Positions 12,116-24,150 of a stretch of DNA of 64,000 nucleotides are shown here, piece after piece. The stretch is from Pieris napi (Eukaryota > Arthropoda > Insecta > Lepidoptera > Pieridae): assembly GCF_905475465.1 (NCBI RefSeq), contig NC_062247.1, positions 11,656,001 through 11,720,000 of the forward strand, written 5' to 3'. Below the pieces are notes generated by a model, which was given only the letters and a program-made list of their open reading frames with translations, ran no database searches and was not told where the DNA came from. Position 1 is the first letter of the stretch; each line of letters starts with the position of its first letter. The position numbers and the translations under genes were made by a program.

Positions 12116-14144
12116 AAACCAATGTAGTTTTCTATTCGTGTGTTGTTGACGTCTGTCATGTAAAATAGGTAAAAGGCAACACAAAAATTATAGTAATCTA
12201 TTAGAAACATTTTTACTATCAACATGCGTAATTTCACTTCAATAAAATAATTGTCAAAATGGATACGATGTTGGGTTTAATAACGAAATTCGTTCCTAAA
12301 AAAGGAACGTATTTATGTTAGGCCTTGCGGTTGGCCGTTACTACTTTACGATGTCATTATAGGTACCATTAAATGTATGATTACGCGGCCCCTGTTTCAG
12401 ACATTTGTTGAAGTACCTAAACGACGACCGACTAAATTATTTTAATTCATTATGCTCCCCAAATGTTTTCACGCTGTTGATTTCCTCTTTAAATAAACCG
12501 AGAAACACAAAGCTTAATCAGTAATTGTTGTAAGGCGACGTCTAACATTGACACGTGGTACGTTATAACCGCTAATAGTAATAATATAAGGTGGAGGACC
12601 TTCTGTAAATTATGATTGGTAAGATCGCTTATCCGGCTCTCTGTTCTGACAATTCTCCAGTAATGGACAGGCACTGCATGAAGAAGAAAGTCTAATTCTG
12701 CTTTTTAAGGAGGGATGGTTTTGTTAAATACATAAATTAAACTGATTAAATGGTTATAATTCATTAGTAGTTAATATATACCTTTTTTACCTTTTATACC
12801 TTTTTTTATGTTTATTTGCAAAGATACAAAATGCAGTATTTTATTTGTGAATAAATAAAGTAAATATAATAATTTTACACTAAAAAAGAAATCATTTGAA
12901 TTTGTTGAGTTGAATGGTAAATCATATTATTTTTTCTAAATATTTATACATTTAGAAAAAAAAAATGATTTACCATACATAACAAAAACTGTTGGTTCCG
13001 GGTCGCCTTGGGAATTTCATTCATTTATAGCTGGCCGAGCAAACTGTGAAGATTTTTATAGTACAGATAGCAATAATATCTTAAAAATGAAGGTTTTTGG
13101 TAGATGGGTTACTTGTACTTTTAAATTTTAAATTAAAAAATGTTCATGTAAAAAAAATTATTTAATTTTTTTTCCAAAGAAAAAAAAATTGGTACCTATC
13201 TAGTTTTTTTATGTGCATGACCTACTTTCAAACCTAAGATACGGATTAGCTTAATTACAAACATTTAAATATAGATAGATATTGTTAATATAAAACAATA
13301 ATTGTCGTCAACAGAAAAATTCGTTAAACCCATCAAAAAAATAACATTATAACTTTAAACAATTCCGCTTTCGTATCGTTTCAGTTACTACTATTATTAC
13401 AACGTATATAAACACGTACTAATTATAGAGGTTCTAATTGCTACCTAGTCCCTTTGTAGCTATATATGTAAATAATATATGGTTTACATAGACAGTAGAT
13501 GGCGGATGAAAATTTAAACTATATTCATAATTTATAAATCACCGAAGATTCCTTTGAAAATACAGTCCCAAACCAACAGCGCTCCCTTCGTTAATTATGC
13601 AATGTTTTAATTCAATTACTCACGTGGTCGACCCTAATTAGCTTGGTACGGCACTGCTTTGCGGAAATAGAGCAGGAAAAATAGGAAAAAAGTACCGGTC
13701 TTACAATACTTAGAGTGGCTATAATCTTGAGGGTGGCGGTATTTTATAAATGGAATGCGAATCGTTAATTTAAGTGGTATTGCTAAGTTTCTTTTTAATC
13801 TGATTTTTGAAGAAGAAATCGAAGAACCAGCCATGTTAATGGAACTCGGTTAACTAAAGTAGAGTTTCGTCTCTTTCTGTGAAATTGTGTTTTCACTGTG
13901 TTGAAAGAGACAGAAGAGAGTTAAAATTTTAACAGCGTATAACTTTTGAACCCAGTCAAATCTTCAGAACTACTTTACCCATAGTATTTGGGTCGAATAC
14001 TTTAATTCAAATACACGTAATTAACTATACATAATACATATTACGTTTATAATTAAATGCCGGGAATCAAAGACGGATAATTATAAAGAAGAAAGTTATA
14101 AATTACTCGCTTTGGCTATGTACACCGTTTTAAAAAAAACAAAT
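12116..14144. other. no gene seen; one inverted repeat
   Basis: AT-rich DNA without recognisable exons. An imperfect hairpin lies at about 12915-12975: GGTAAATCA, then ATTTTTTCTAAAT, and after a short loop their inverse ATTTAGAAAAAA and TGATTTACC. Frames at 12489-12674 and 13634-13834 (both minus) show no motif. Confidence 0.5.
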
Positions 14145-14250
14145 CATTTATTCATTTAGGTAACAGAATGTGCACTTTACTTTTACTGCCAGTTCTCAAA
14201 TCAAGGGCGTAGAACGGACGAAAGGATCTGGCAATAAACTCTCCGAGCAT
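14145..14250 (-). repeat. AACTGGCAGTAAATG-family repeat, partial
   Basis: Inverted fragment: ACAGAATGTGCACTTTACTT, TGCCAGTTCTCAAATCAAGG, GCGTAGAACGG and GGCAATAAACTCTCCG. See 6735-7210 for the family. Confidence 0.75.
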
Positions 14251-14726
14251 CACAGTGCAGTGAGCAGTCCTTTACTTAAAAATATAGTTGAAATTTAAAA
14301 AAAAGGGCTACGGATTAGAACTTCCCTTTTTCACCTTAAAATCCTTCGGAACCAATATTTTTTGAAACTTAATTTGAGGGTAAATAACATATTTATTTGT
14401 CTTGTTTGTCATATAATGCAAGTATGTTATATAATAACAGATATTCAAATACGTGCATCGCTGAACAATGAAAATCCCGAAAAAATATTCGGTTAGCAAT
14501 TGGGCAAGTTTGAAACTTCAAACTTTTTTAAATAAAAAGTTAACTCCAGTATTCAAAATTGTTTGAATTCAATTTTAATAGTCGTGGAGTTTGTGCATTT
14601 AAACTTTTCGCGCTTTTCAGTACAAAAGCACGAATGAATTATTAAATAAATACTCTCTTCGCGTACTATGCTGAGGAAATGACTAATTTTTACAATGGAA
14701 CCAATACACTATTTTGGTTAGTGAGG

Positions 14727-15407
14727 AACTAAAGCTTCATCGGACGTCAAGGTCGAAAATAAAATACTATCCGTATCGCCTCGACGTCCGTTGTACTCGG
14801 GCGTAACTGAGCATTTCATGCGGCAGTTTTTGCCGCACACAACCGGTATGTGAAACCAGCTACCTACTGAAGTATTTCCGAACCAATTCGAGTTAGGGTC
14901 ATTCAAGACAAGGGCGTACCAATTCTTGAAAGGCCGGCAACGCACTCTGGCTTCTGGCAATGTGACTGTTCATAACCGGCTGATATCACTTAACATCAGA
15001 TGATCCTACAGCCCGTTTGACCCCTGTTATACAAAAAGTAAAAACTAAAAAAAAATGTGACGCATAGACAAATGAACTAAAGCTTCATCGGACGTCAAGG
15101 TCGAAAACAAAATACTATCCGTATCGCCTCGACGTCCGTTGTACTAGGGCGTAACTGAGCATTTCTTGCGGCAGTTTTTGCCGCGCACCTACCGAAGTAT
15201 CTCCGAACCAATTCGACGTAGGGTCATTCAAGACAAGAGCGTACCAATTCTTGAAAGACCAGCAACGCACTCTGGCTTCTGGCAATTCGACTGTTCATAA
15301 CCGGCTGATATCACTTAACATCAGATGATCCTCCTGCCCGTTTGACCCCTGTTATACAAAAAGTAAAAACTAAAAAAAAATGTGACGCATAGACAAATGA
15401 ACTAATT
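14727..15407 (+). repeat. tandem duplication of a LINE-tail repeat (2 units)
   Basis: Unit 1 (14727-15073) and unit 2 (15074-15407) both start GAACTAAAGCTTCATCGGAC, continue with the GGCCGGCAACGCAC-type tail and end TGTGACGCATAGACAAATGA. They are near-identical. Unit 2 lacks a few dozen bases (unit 1 has ACAACCGGTATGTGAAACCA there). The shared junction sequence GACAAATGAACTAA indicates a local head-to-tail duplication rather than two insertions. Confidence 0.85.
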
Positions 15408-15692
15408 GGACTGGAGATGAAGTTGCACAATCACAAACGAATAAAAATTCCGTGATTTTTTAAATATTTTGTTTTGTATAATCTTTTCAATTCATCTCTG
15501 TAAATTTGATTAAAATCTCGATTCGCATTTACCGAAATGTAACCACTTTTATGAGAATTTACTATAAAAAAACCCTGGTTTCATATTAGGAATTTTAAAT
15601 GTGTTTTGTATAATAATGAACTTTTATAATAACGATATAACACGGTGCAAAAAAACAGTAACTTATCTATACTTCCGTTTAACCTATTTTTG

Positions 15693-16104
15693 ACGTGATA
15701 ACGTCTTTAAAATCTTTTTAGTCGGGTGACATGTTCAGAAACTTGTGTCACACCAAAACCTCACGAGCGCGATCGCAGGTATAACGAGAGAGAGACGGAC
15801 CGATCTCCCGTCTCATCTCACTCTAGCGGCATACAAACGAATGGAGATTTTCTCGTGCGGTTAAGTTTTCGTTGAATGTTTAACAGTGAAACAAAATGTG
15901 TAGTGCAAGTGAAGTGTTACAACAATTGCAACAAAAAAAAATGTATATCATAGTCGAATAAGTAAACTTGTCATTTTACACCCGAAATTTATCATCAAAA
16001 GTGTGAATAAAACGATAGATGTAATTTAAAATTTGAAAAAATTGTTATCTTCATTAATTCCTTACTTCCCAAAAACTTATATCACCAATAAGACGTTATC
16101 ACGT
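15693..16104. mobile_element. 412-bp MITE-like element, 15-bp perfect TIRs
   Basis: The left end ACGTGATAACGTCTT (15693-15707) is the exact reverse complement of AAGACGTTATCACGT (16090-16104). The interior is noncoding. It includes TCACACCAAAACCTCACGAG and a GAGAGAGAGACGGA tract. A non-autonomous DNA transposon is the simplest reading; the target duplication is not obvious, so the superfamily is unknown. Confidence 0.55.
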
Positions 16105-16864
16105 AAACATCTCGATCGTAAACCTACTTTACAAACAACCAATATTTTTTATGAATTAATTACCATCTTTTAGTATCGTAGAACGCTACAGAATGCTTCA
16201 AAGTTTACAAAACAATTCCAAATAGAACGAATTTATTTTATCTCCTTGTAAAAATTCAATTTGTTACGTGGCCAGTTGCGTCTTAGTACTAAATACGTAT
16301 TTCCTATTTACCTCAAGTTTATTTTCTTTTCTGTGTCGCAGTGCATCGGATTAAGTCTGGTTTGCTTCTGCAATGTTCAGACCGAGATTAAAGAAAATTG
16401 GCTAAATATTTTCTATTTGTACGGGATTACTCTTATACGATGTTATTTCCCAGAAATAATTACAAAACTTTATAGTATAGAAATACTTTCTATATTGAAA
16501 ATAAATTAAATTTTAATTTAAAATACTCATGTAGAATATGGCCATTCTTATTACATTTAAATACTTAACTATAAATAATGATATGTGCTTTAATAAATAC
16601 CTATATATTGTCTTAATGAAACAAAAACAAGATTGAGCCTTGATAAACTGCAGCACTTTATTTATAATATTTAATATTATATTAAAATTGCCAAATCTAT
16701 GGATTCTGATATAGTCAAACTATCAAGATACAAACGGATAAATAACAATTACGCTGGCCGAATTGGGTTTCGATTTTAACACAGACACAGCTTATAACAA
16801 CTCTTAGCTACACTCTCAAATACATGTGCACACTTCACGCACTCACACATTTACACATACTTAA
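16105..16864. other. no gene seen
   Basis: AT-rich. The 82-codon plus frame 16261-16509 is without motif. Confidence 0.45.
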
Positions 16865-17290
16865 TCTATATATATAAAAATGAAACCCGTTTTCCGTTGT
16901 CACGACATAACATGAAAACGGCTTGACCGATTTGGCCAATTCTTTTTTTATAATATTTTTTGAAGTACGAGGATGGTTCTTACGGAGAGAAAAATTAAAA
17001 AAAATTGAGTGAAAAAGTCTAAAAACCAACACTTTTCTATATTCCCATACATAATATTCGTAATAATACTTAAAAGTCAATTTGAACTTTAATACCATAT
17101 CATAAAGTTCAAGTGTTAGTGGAGGGGTTCCGGGAAGGTAAATTTTTATTTCTTGACATAATGTATTTATTGTCTTATCAACTTTCTTTTTTTTATCGCA
17201 GCTAGAACGGTGTCCCGAATAGCAGAATAAGTATTTAAAAAAATAAAGAATTGACTGTTAGGCGGTACGATGTTCGCCAGGCCAGCTAGT
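16865..17290 (+). mobile_element. Helitron-like non-autonomous element
   Basis: Runs from TATATATATAAAAATGAAAC, through CGTTTTCCGTTGTCACGACA and ACGGCTTGACCGATTTGG, to GGCGGTACGATGTTCGCCAG then GCCAGCTAGT. An inverted copy lies at 31632-32050. The AGCTAGT end and the lack of inverted repeats fit a Helitron/Helentron-type or RTE-type element; I cannot separate these without a consensus. Confidence 0.55.
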
Positions 17291-17451
17291 GTCTTATAAG
17301 AATTCTAATTAGTTATAACACTAAATATACTTTTTCTCAAAAAACTGTTTTAAACATGTATCATGTACCTCTGTTATCTAATTACCCACAACACAGGGAC
17401 TCCCTAGTGTAGGAACTAGCGATATATGAATTTTGTCACAATCTATTTGTC

Positions 17452-17506
17452 ACGCGCCTTTACAATAATAATTTTTTATTATTATTTTAAAGGCGCTGAA
17501 AGCGTG
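17452..17506. repeat. imperfect hairpin
   Basis: CGCGCCTTTACAATAATAA faces TTATTATTTTAAAGGCGC, flanked by CACG and CGTG. Two mismatches or bulges. Possibly a miniature element relic. Confidence 0.7.
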
Positions 17507-17564
17507 AAATGTAAAATAAAAAATCTATTTTTTTTGTAATTAAATTTCTTACAAAGTCAAACTC

Positions 17565-17730
17565 AAACTATCTTTATTCATATAGGTAAACAAGTACACT
17601 TATGAACGTCAAAAAAAAAGTTAAATTAATTGTAAATTTACTTTTACTACCAGTTTGCAAGTCACGGGCGTAGAGCGGGCAAGAAGACAAGAAACTTTCC
17701 GCCACTCTTTTTAATTACTAAGTTTTGAGT
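17565..17730 (-). repeat. AACTGGCAGTAAATG-family repeat, diverged
   Basis: TATCTTTATTCATATAGGTA, ACTACCAGTTTGCAAGTC, GGGCGTAGAGCGGG and TTTCCGCCACTCTTTTTAAT are present in inverted order. More diverged than the copy at 18175. Confidence 0.65.
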
Positions 17731-18174
17731 CATACAAATTGTTTGTACTGGAGTCAATCAATCCCAAGGTCCATTTAAGTAGTCTATCAGTCAAGTTCTA
17801 TTCTTAGATCTTATCAACTTTCGACATTATTTTGTTTGTTAGTGTGTGTGTGTTATTGACAAAGTGCTAGTGCATTATATTTCCGGTTAGCCAAACAATT
17901 TAATATCGATTGTCAGTGGACTGTGTTCTAATTCAAATTGCGTATGGCACAGTGAACAAATTAAAAATTTCACATAGCTGTTAATCAAATTGAAAATAAA
18001 ATTGGGTTTTTTAACTAAAACTGTTTTTGTCAATCTATTCACACTATACTGATTAAGTAATTAAAAGACAAGGCGATTGGTTTTGGGTAAATTTCTGGTA
18101 AACAATTATTACTAGGATCCCTTAAAACAAGTTAAATAGACACAGAAGTATGTTAATGTAAAATAAAAGTAAAA

Positions 18175-18570
18175 AAATCAATTAATCACATAGGTAACAT
18201 AATGTACACTTATGACATGTCAGTACAGAAATATATATTAATGCTTCTAATTATACATTTACTGCCAGTTTTCAAATCAAGGGCGTAGAACGGGAGAGAA
18301 GAACTGGCAATAAACTCTCCGCCACTCTTTTTAGTCGCCATGTTTTTGTTTTACAAAATGTTTGTAAGGAGATGCATTACATTACACCATGTCCCATGTG
18401 ACATTTTAAGTAATTAATTATAATAACATAAATTAAAAACAAAGATTTGTCCTCTATCAGCAGAAGACATGGTGAAATAAGAGCACGCAATTACATTCTC
18501 GTAGGAACAACACGCAAACACATAGTCGAAATAATTAACATCACGGCATACACGAATTCAAGTACGACTA
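18175..18570 (-). repeat. AACTGGCAGTAAATG-family repeat, long copy
   Basis: Begins AATCAATTAATCACATAGGT and includes TGCCAGTTTTCAAATCAAGG, CCGCCACTCTTTTTAGTCGC, TACACCATG and GTTTAAT-like links up to GGAACAACACGCAAACACAT. It is among the least diverged copies in the window. Confidence 0.8.
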
Positions 18571-18649
18571 GTCACCACAAGCAGTCAATTGAAAGGTCAC
18601 GAAACTTATTAAGGAGTTTATTCCCATTCATGTCACTTAAAAAATAAAT

Positions 18650-18935
18650 CAGTGACGCTACAACCTCTTTAGGTCTGGGCCTCAGATTTCTGAATCTATT
18701 TCATAATATTTTTTCAATCTAATAGGCAAGTAGGTGATCAACCTCCTGTGCCTGACACACGCCGTCGACTTTTTGGGTCTAGGACATGTCGGTTTCCTCA
18801 TGATGTTTTCCTTCACCGTTCGAGCGAATGTTAAATGCGCACATAGAAAGTCCATTAGTGCACAGCTGGGTATCGAACCTACGACCTCAGGGATGAGAGT
18901 CACACGCTGAAGGAACTGGACCAACACTGCTCTTA
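18650..18935 (-). repeat. tRNA-derived SINE (Metulj/HaSE type), near full length
   Basis: In its own orientation: a tRNA-like head (TGGTCCAGTTCCTTCAGCGT, then GTCGTAGGTTCGATACCCAG, which matches a pol III B box), then a body with GCGCATTTAACATTCGCTCG, CCGACATGTCCTAGACCC and TCGACGGCGTGTGTCAGGC, and a tail GAGGCCCAGACCTAAAG. Related copies: 4230, 19375, 25165, 32950, 38212, 43200, 53226, 56605 and 57821-58016. The family name is from memory; the structure is seen. Confidence 0.8.
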
Positions 18936-19374
18936 TTCAACTCACTGACATGAGAAAAAAAATATTAAAAATATATCATGCCCCGTCATACACTATTACT
19001 GCAAAGTCCACGCCCCTAAAACCTTCCCTATTCGGAACGGGTCCACTGCTCCGTTTCCCGTATCTAAGGAGCCATTGTAAAGACTGGCTCCGAAACATGT
19101 TATATTTGGTGCCATCGTATTCAGTTCTGATTTAAGGTATGTGGTTTTTGATATGCCGTATCGGTGTGAAATTTTTTAACAAAGATGCATGATGTGTATT
19201 TATAGAATTGCTTAATGTTCATTAATTTAAGTCAATGTAAAGTTCGTTAATAGGAAAAAGAAACCACATAAGGAAGCGTACGTACGATCTCAGGTTCTGA
19301 TGTATACATTTACTTTCATTTCCAATATATTCATAATAAATAACTAATCTAATAATAAAAAGGGACTGGCCCTC

Positions 19375-19500
19375 AGATTTCTGTATCTGATTCCTTATCA
19401 TTCTTAATAGCCAATTATGTTTCTGTACCTGACACAAGCTATCGACTTTTTGGGTCTATGGCATGACGATTTCCTCACGATGTTTTCCTTCATCTTCATC
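19375..19500 (-). repeat. SINE 3' half (same family as 18650)
   Basis: Inverted fragment: CCCTCAGATTTCTGTATCTG, CCTGACACAAGCTATCGACT, TTTTGGGTCTATGGCATGAC, TTCCTCACGATGTTTTCCTT. The tRNA-like head is missing. Confidence 0.75.
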
Positions 19501-19694
19501 CACCACATCTGTAGAAATAAGAAACCTTCAATTAATATTTAGTATTTATAAGTTCTAAAACAACGTGTGTACATAAAGTTAAATTAAATAAATTCCTTTT
19601 AATTTTACAACTTTCAGTATTAGGCTTTTGATCTATTTTAATTTGTTTTGTTATTTTAATTTAACTGCTGGAGGATGCCTAAAATTATGCCCTT

Positions 19695-19985
19695 AAACAG
19701 AAGTGGCAATGGGCGGGGCATATAGCAAGATACACAGATAAAAGGTGGACTTTAAGGACAATTGTATGGTAAGGACCAAGAGGAAGGAGAAGAGGTCGCC
19801 AAGAAAAAAGGTGGATAGAAGAAATAGAAGCGGTAGCAACCGAATGGAGAAAGAGAGCCATAGACAGAGTCAGTTGGAAAAAGCTGAAGGAGGCCTTTAT
19901 CCGTGAAGGGGTTTTGATCGACGGTACTGAAGGTAGCTATAGGATAACAAGCAAAAGAAAAACTAAACTGAATATAATAATTTGC
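19695..19985 (+). pseudogene. RTE/CR1-like LINE polymerase C-terminal fragment
   Basis: Plus-strand frame 1 from 19695 reads KQKWQWAGHIARYTDKRWT, then an in-frame TAA, then GPRGRRRRGRQEKRWIEEIE and WKKLKEAF. The KW-x-WAGH(I/V)AR, W, G-R-P/Q-x-x-RW and W-x-x-LEEAF series is the characteristic C-terminal tail of a widespread insect endonuclease/reverse-transcriptase LINE group (RTE-like). Only this tail remains and it is interrupted by a stop. A related minus-strand scrap is at 52450-52570. Confidence 0.75.
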
Positions 19986-20156
19986 TTTTGTCATGATTGG
20001 AAATAAAACAGGCTTTATTAGTATTATTATAGTATTTGATAGAGTCATCCCCAAAGGGGCAAAGAGCAGGCTTATTTTCGTCTCAAAGTTCTATTTCTAA
20101 AATCGCGAAACAAGAATATCACATCACAAATTTTACTCTCATACATATCAATTACA

Positions 20157-20558
20157 TTAGAATAAAGGCAAGCTAGCAAGGGAATAAATCAAAAAAGGAA
20201 AATAATTATAATAACTTAAAATAAATAGAAACTTAAACCTCATTATAGCATGATAAACAAAGTTACGGAAAGTTGGAAGACTGTTGTAAAATATATCAAC
20301 ATTTTCGTCAATGTTAGTAATTAAGTTGCGAGATAGGCTATTCATTGGACCATTAAAAGTATCAGATGAGTGAGTCGGCGGTACGTATAGAATACATTTA
20401 GTTCTAGTAACTCTAAGATAACAAAGTATCTTTAGTTTTATCAAGGTAAAGCGAAACAGCAAGTACCACAGAAAAGTAGGCAGAAATTGAAATGCATTTT
20501 GAGTCCGTTGCAATTCAACTGAATACATTGTACTGGGGCATGTCAAGTGGCTCTCCAC
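20157..20558 (-). pseudogene. possible LINE polymerase C-terminal region
   Basis: A 133-codon open minus frame. The order of features (VELQRTQNAF, then a leucine/isoleucine-rich stretch, RTKC, then SRNLITN and PTFRNFVYHAIM) follows the layout of the region after the reverse-transcriptase domain in Jockey-type LINEs (ERVQxxF ... RR ... R ... R-x-x-N). No catalytic motif is included and match quality is low. It could also be a chance frame in AT-rich DNA. Confidence 0.4.
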
Positions 20559-20809
20559 GACTTCGTGTTTTATCTTGTTAATGTCCGCGGTACCGCACTA
20601 CGAAAGAGGTGTAAACCGGTATAATTGACAGTTTTTAAAACTGTCTCCTGTTTCTAGTTCGAGTTAACGCTCGTGTTGCTTTTGTTCTGAAACTGAACAT
20701 GATTCGTGAGAAATAATTGCTTGCGATGAGATTTTCATTAACAGATATCGTTTAAATAAATTGAATGTTGCTTCTAACGTTTGAAAGCCTGTTTTTCATA
20801 TATATTATT

Positions 20810-21235
20810 AAAATTAAGAACTTAACATCAAGACAGTTTTGAGATTGGAATTGAAAAACTAATTGTTAATAACTAATTATTTAACTAAAGTATTATTAGA
20901 AAAAGAAAAAAATTGTTTAACAAATGTATAATTTAAATTAAGAATTTAAGATCATAACAGTTTTGAGCAATGACTGAACACTAATTGCTCAACAAATGTA
21001 TTATTATAAAGAGAACAAATTTATTATTTACATTAAGAACTTAAATGAAGTAAGTTTTAAGAATGGAATTGAAAAACTAATGTATTATTTAAAAGAGAAA
21101 ATATTATTTAACAAATGCATAATTTAAATTAAGAACTTAACATAAAGACAGTTTTAAGAATGGAATTGAAAAACTAATTGTAAATATCTTTACAATTATG
21201 TTTACGTTTAACAAATGTATCCAAATTGAAAACCC
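20810..21235 (+). repeat. degenerate tandem array, about 4 units of 95-125 bp
   Basis: The string (A)ATTAAGAACTTAACAT with GACAGTTTT(G/A)AGA and GGAATTGAAAAACTAAT recurs at about 20812, 20938, 21033 and 21127, each followed by TTTAACAAATGTAT-like text. Unit length is irregular. Noncoding. Confidence 0.75.
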
Positions 21236-22164
21236 ATTGTTTTTACTACCTAGTACAGACCACAAAGAGTAACCTATAAAAATAATTGAAGCAACTTCTC
21301 CGCCAAAAAATCAATTTACCTTCCATGACTTCAAACTAATCAAGCGTTGTTTAAAAAACAAACTCATTCCACTAATAATCTACTGCAAATTGATTCGATT
21401 ATACCATCATTGAACATTAAAAGATAGAGAACGAAATGATTCGGAAGAACGCAGTAAGTTTCCGATAATTCCTTACTGAATTCACAAACCCATTCGCAGA
21501 GTGATTTAGGCCATAAAAATAGAAAAGATTTCCTATTCCGATAAACTGTACCGTATAAAGCAAAACTTGTTTTTTTTTCAATTCAAGTCGATGGATTTTA
21601 AGAATAGATTTGGTCTCTATTGTCGACAAACTAGTCGACTTTGCTTTTAAAGTTTAATTCGGAAAATAGGAATTTCTAGGCACTACGTTTGTTTGGCTGT
21701 TGGAAGGTTAGAATTCATCCACAAAGGTACCCTCACTTCTTTGCAATGCTATCAACACAGGTTTGAAGTGTCCTCGCAGAGTTTCTAAAAATAAGCATAG
21801 CATAATCTAAATTAGTCTTATTACATGATATTATGAGGGCCTGAGTTTTCTAGCTTCATCCTCAAAATATAAGAGATGGAAAAAGTCCCTGGACACAATG
21901 GCAGGGGAGGAGATCAGGGAAAAAAAACCCTTTGGTAATTCGTTTCCCTAGAGTGCACTTAAACCCAATCTTCTCCAAGGCAGGTGGCGAAAAAATACAG
22001 TAGTAAAAAAATCTGGATAAAGACTTCTTTTCAACTGAGACGTCAACCGTCAGCCCATGCATGTCAAAATCAGTCTGACAATTTCACCCTTTTTGATTGT
22101 CAGTATAGGCTATAGCTCAAACACTTATGTTAGTTATTTCGACTAGCATAGTCCCACGTGCGTG
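21236..22164. other. no gene seen
   Basis: Frames at 21417-21629 and 21862-22062 (minus) have no motif. No structure apart from AT-rich sequence. Confidence 0.45.
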
Positions 22165-22244
22165 TTGTTCCCACGCGAATGTTAGTGCGTGCTCAAAACA
22201 AGAGAGGACAATCTTTGAAGTTTTTTTTTATTGTTAATTAACTA

Positions 22245-23889
22245 CACTCGCGAGCAAACAAATCGACTCAAGCGCTACCTCTGCATTCAAAGATTGTTTT
22301 AAGTGAAAGTATATATTATAATAAAAATGATATGTCATTTAAAAGCTTAAAACTTCAGCTTTTACGAGATGTCATCATTATTAATAACCATGTATAATTT
22401 TTTTTATTATTGGTGTCTGAACTTAAATGGGGGAAAAATGGGATTTTGAGTAAAGGAGTTGTGGTCAGAATTGACAAATAAAGAACGATTATTTTTCTCA
22501 AAGCGTATAACATTTATTGGTTCAGTATTTGGTATTGCCCCCCCTAGCTCTTATTCAGCCCGTATTCGGTTCTTCATCGCCCTAATTAAATTTTTGACGG
22601 TGTCTGGAATACCTTCCCACACCTCTAACAAAGCTGCCTTCAATTCTTCAAGGCTCGAATGGGCTGGATTTCTTGCTCGTACCCTTTCTTTGAGCTCATC
22701 CCATAAATGGTCGACGGGATTTATCTCTGGACTGAGCGCAGGCCAATCCATTGTGCGCAAATCGACTTCTCGAAGAAACTGCTGAGTAACGCGCTGTGTG
22801 GCATCGAGCATTGTCATGCATTAGGATGAAGTCTTCGTCAACAAATCCTGCGTAGGGCACAACATGTTCCAGGAGAATATTTGTGATGTATCCATCAGCT
22901 GTCAGTCCTGCTCTTCGGCCTACTCCAGGCTCCAAAACGAGCTGGGTTTTACCCTCCAACGCGACACCAGCCCACATCATGCAACAACCGCCACCATAGG
23001 CAACGATTTCTGCGAATCAGCATTAGGAAAATCGCTCTCCCGGACGTCTGTAGACCCGGCCTCTTCTGTCACTGCCATGCTGACACATCCTACACTCGTC
23101 AGTGAACAGGGTCGACCGCCATTGCCCAATGCTCCAGTTAAGATGCTCTCGAGCAAATTGTAGCCGAGTTTGCCGGTGGCCTGCAGTCAATTTGGGGCCC
23201 GTTGCAGACCTTTTTGGAGTCAGGTTGGCTTCCTTTAGATGTCTTCTTACTATCCACTTACTGACAGCTATAACTCGAACACGTCTCAGCTCGCCGTGCA
23301 CGTCGACACCCGTAAGGTACCGATTTCGCAGGGAGGTTGAGACAATGAAACGGTCGTCTCGTTCAGAAGTACAACGGTGGCGGCTGGTTGTTGGTCTCCG
23401 AGTGAATGCTCCAGTCTTTTCTCTATCGTCTGTATATTCGGGATACTGCAGACTGACTCAAGTGAAGCTGGGAAGCGACTACTCGCTGACTGAGTCCTTG
23501 TTCCAATAAGGCAAAATCTTGAGCGGCTTCTTCAGGTGTGCTATCCATTGTTTCTTGAAAACAATGAATGCAGGTTGCGGAGGTGTGTATCGGTCAACTG
23601 TTGATAAGTGACTTATAAGGGTTGAAGGGTAACGGGGGTTTTATAGGGGTAGAGGGTAGAGCAACTGGCTGGTAGCGTAGTGAGTAATTTGTCCCATACG
23701 CCCTCATTGCGCAACCATTACCATGTTGCTATTTGTTTTATTTAATCGTGTTGAAGTTCTTTTTTTTTTTTTCTTAGGTTTCAAGCTTTCAAATGACATA
23801 TCATTTTTATTAAAATGTTGTATACTTTCACTTAAAACAATCTTTGAATGCAGAGGTAGCGCTTGAGTCGATTTGCTTGCTCGCGAGTG
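22245..23889 (-). mobile_element. Tc1-like DNA transposon, complete but inactive
   Basis: The inverted ends begin CACTCGCGAGCAAACAAATC at 22245 and end with the inverse GATTTGCTTGCTCGCGAGTG at 23889; similarity extends roughly 80-110 bp inward. TA dinucleotides flank both sides (22243-22244 and 23890-23891), the target duplication expected of Tc1/mariner. The length of 1645 bp is usual for Tc1. The transposase, on the minus strand, is broken (see 22551-23548). Confidence 0.95.
22551..23548 (-). pseudogene. Tc1-like transposase, frameshifted
   Basis: Starts MDSTPEEAAQDF at 23548 and ends shortly after KNRIRAE near 22551, about 330 codons, the normal size for Tc1 transposases. The order is as in the family: a helix-turn-helix DNA-binding part, LFTDECR with the first catalytic Asp, DFILMHDNARCHTA with the second, and DWPALSPEINPVDHLW. 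In the last block family members normally have Glu before HLW; here it is Asp, so the third catalytic residue is changed. Reading is broken by a stop or shift near 23425, a shift between 23023 and 22980, and another near 22800. It cannot make an active enzyme. Confidence 0.93.
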
Positions 23890-24150
23890 TATTAATTACT
23901 TAAGATGTCCTGTGGAACATGGTGTAATGGTCGCAGCTCTTTACAAACTTTTTGTAAAACAAAAAACTTGGCGAATAAAAAAAGAGGCGGAGAGTTTTTT
24001 GCCAGTTCTTCAAACGTCCGTTCCACGTCCTTGGTTTGAGAACTGGCACTAATTTAAAATTAGAAGCATTTAGCATTTAATATGTATTTCTTTATATACG
24101 TTCATAAGTGTACATTGTGTTACCTAAATGAATAAATGATTTTGAATTTG

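Larger units (their letters stand above)
22165..24150 (+). repeat. AACTGGCAGTAAATG-family repeat split by a Tc1 element
   Basis: The 5' part (22165-22244: GCGTGTTGTTCCCACGCGAA, GTGCGTGCTC) and 3' part (23890-24150: TTAATTACTTAAGATGTCC, GGTGTAATGGTCGCAGCTC, GAGAACTGGCAC) together make one repeat copy. The TA inside its TTAATTA-type stretch is duplicated on both sides of the transposon, so the repeat is older than the transposon. Confidence 0.85.

Noticed and set aside
13860..13925. A hairpin from GAGTTTCGTCTCTTTCTG and AGAGACAGAAGAGAG
   Set aside because: Pairing is loose and purine/pyrimidine-biased; not better than expected by chance.
22459..23509. Plus-strand open frames of 99-135 codons across the Tc1 element
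   Set aside because: They are shadows of the minus-strand transposase, which shows clear DDE motifs and the right order of domains.
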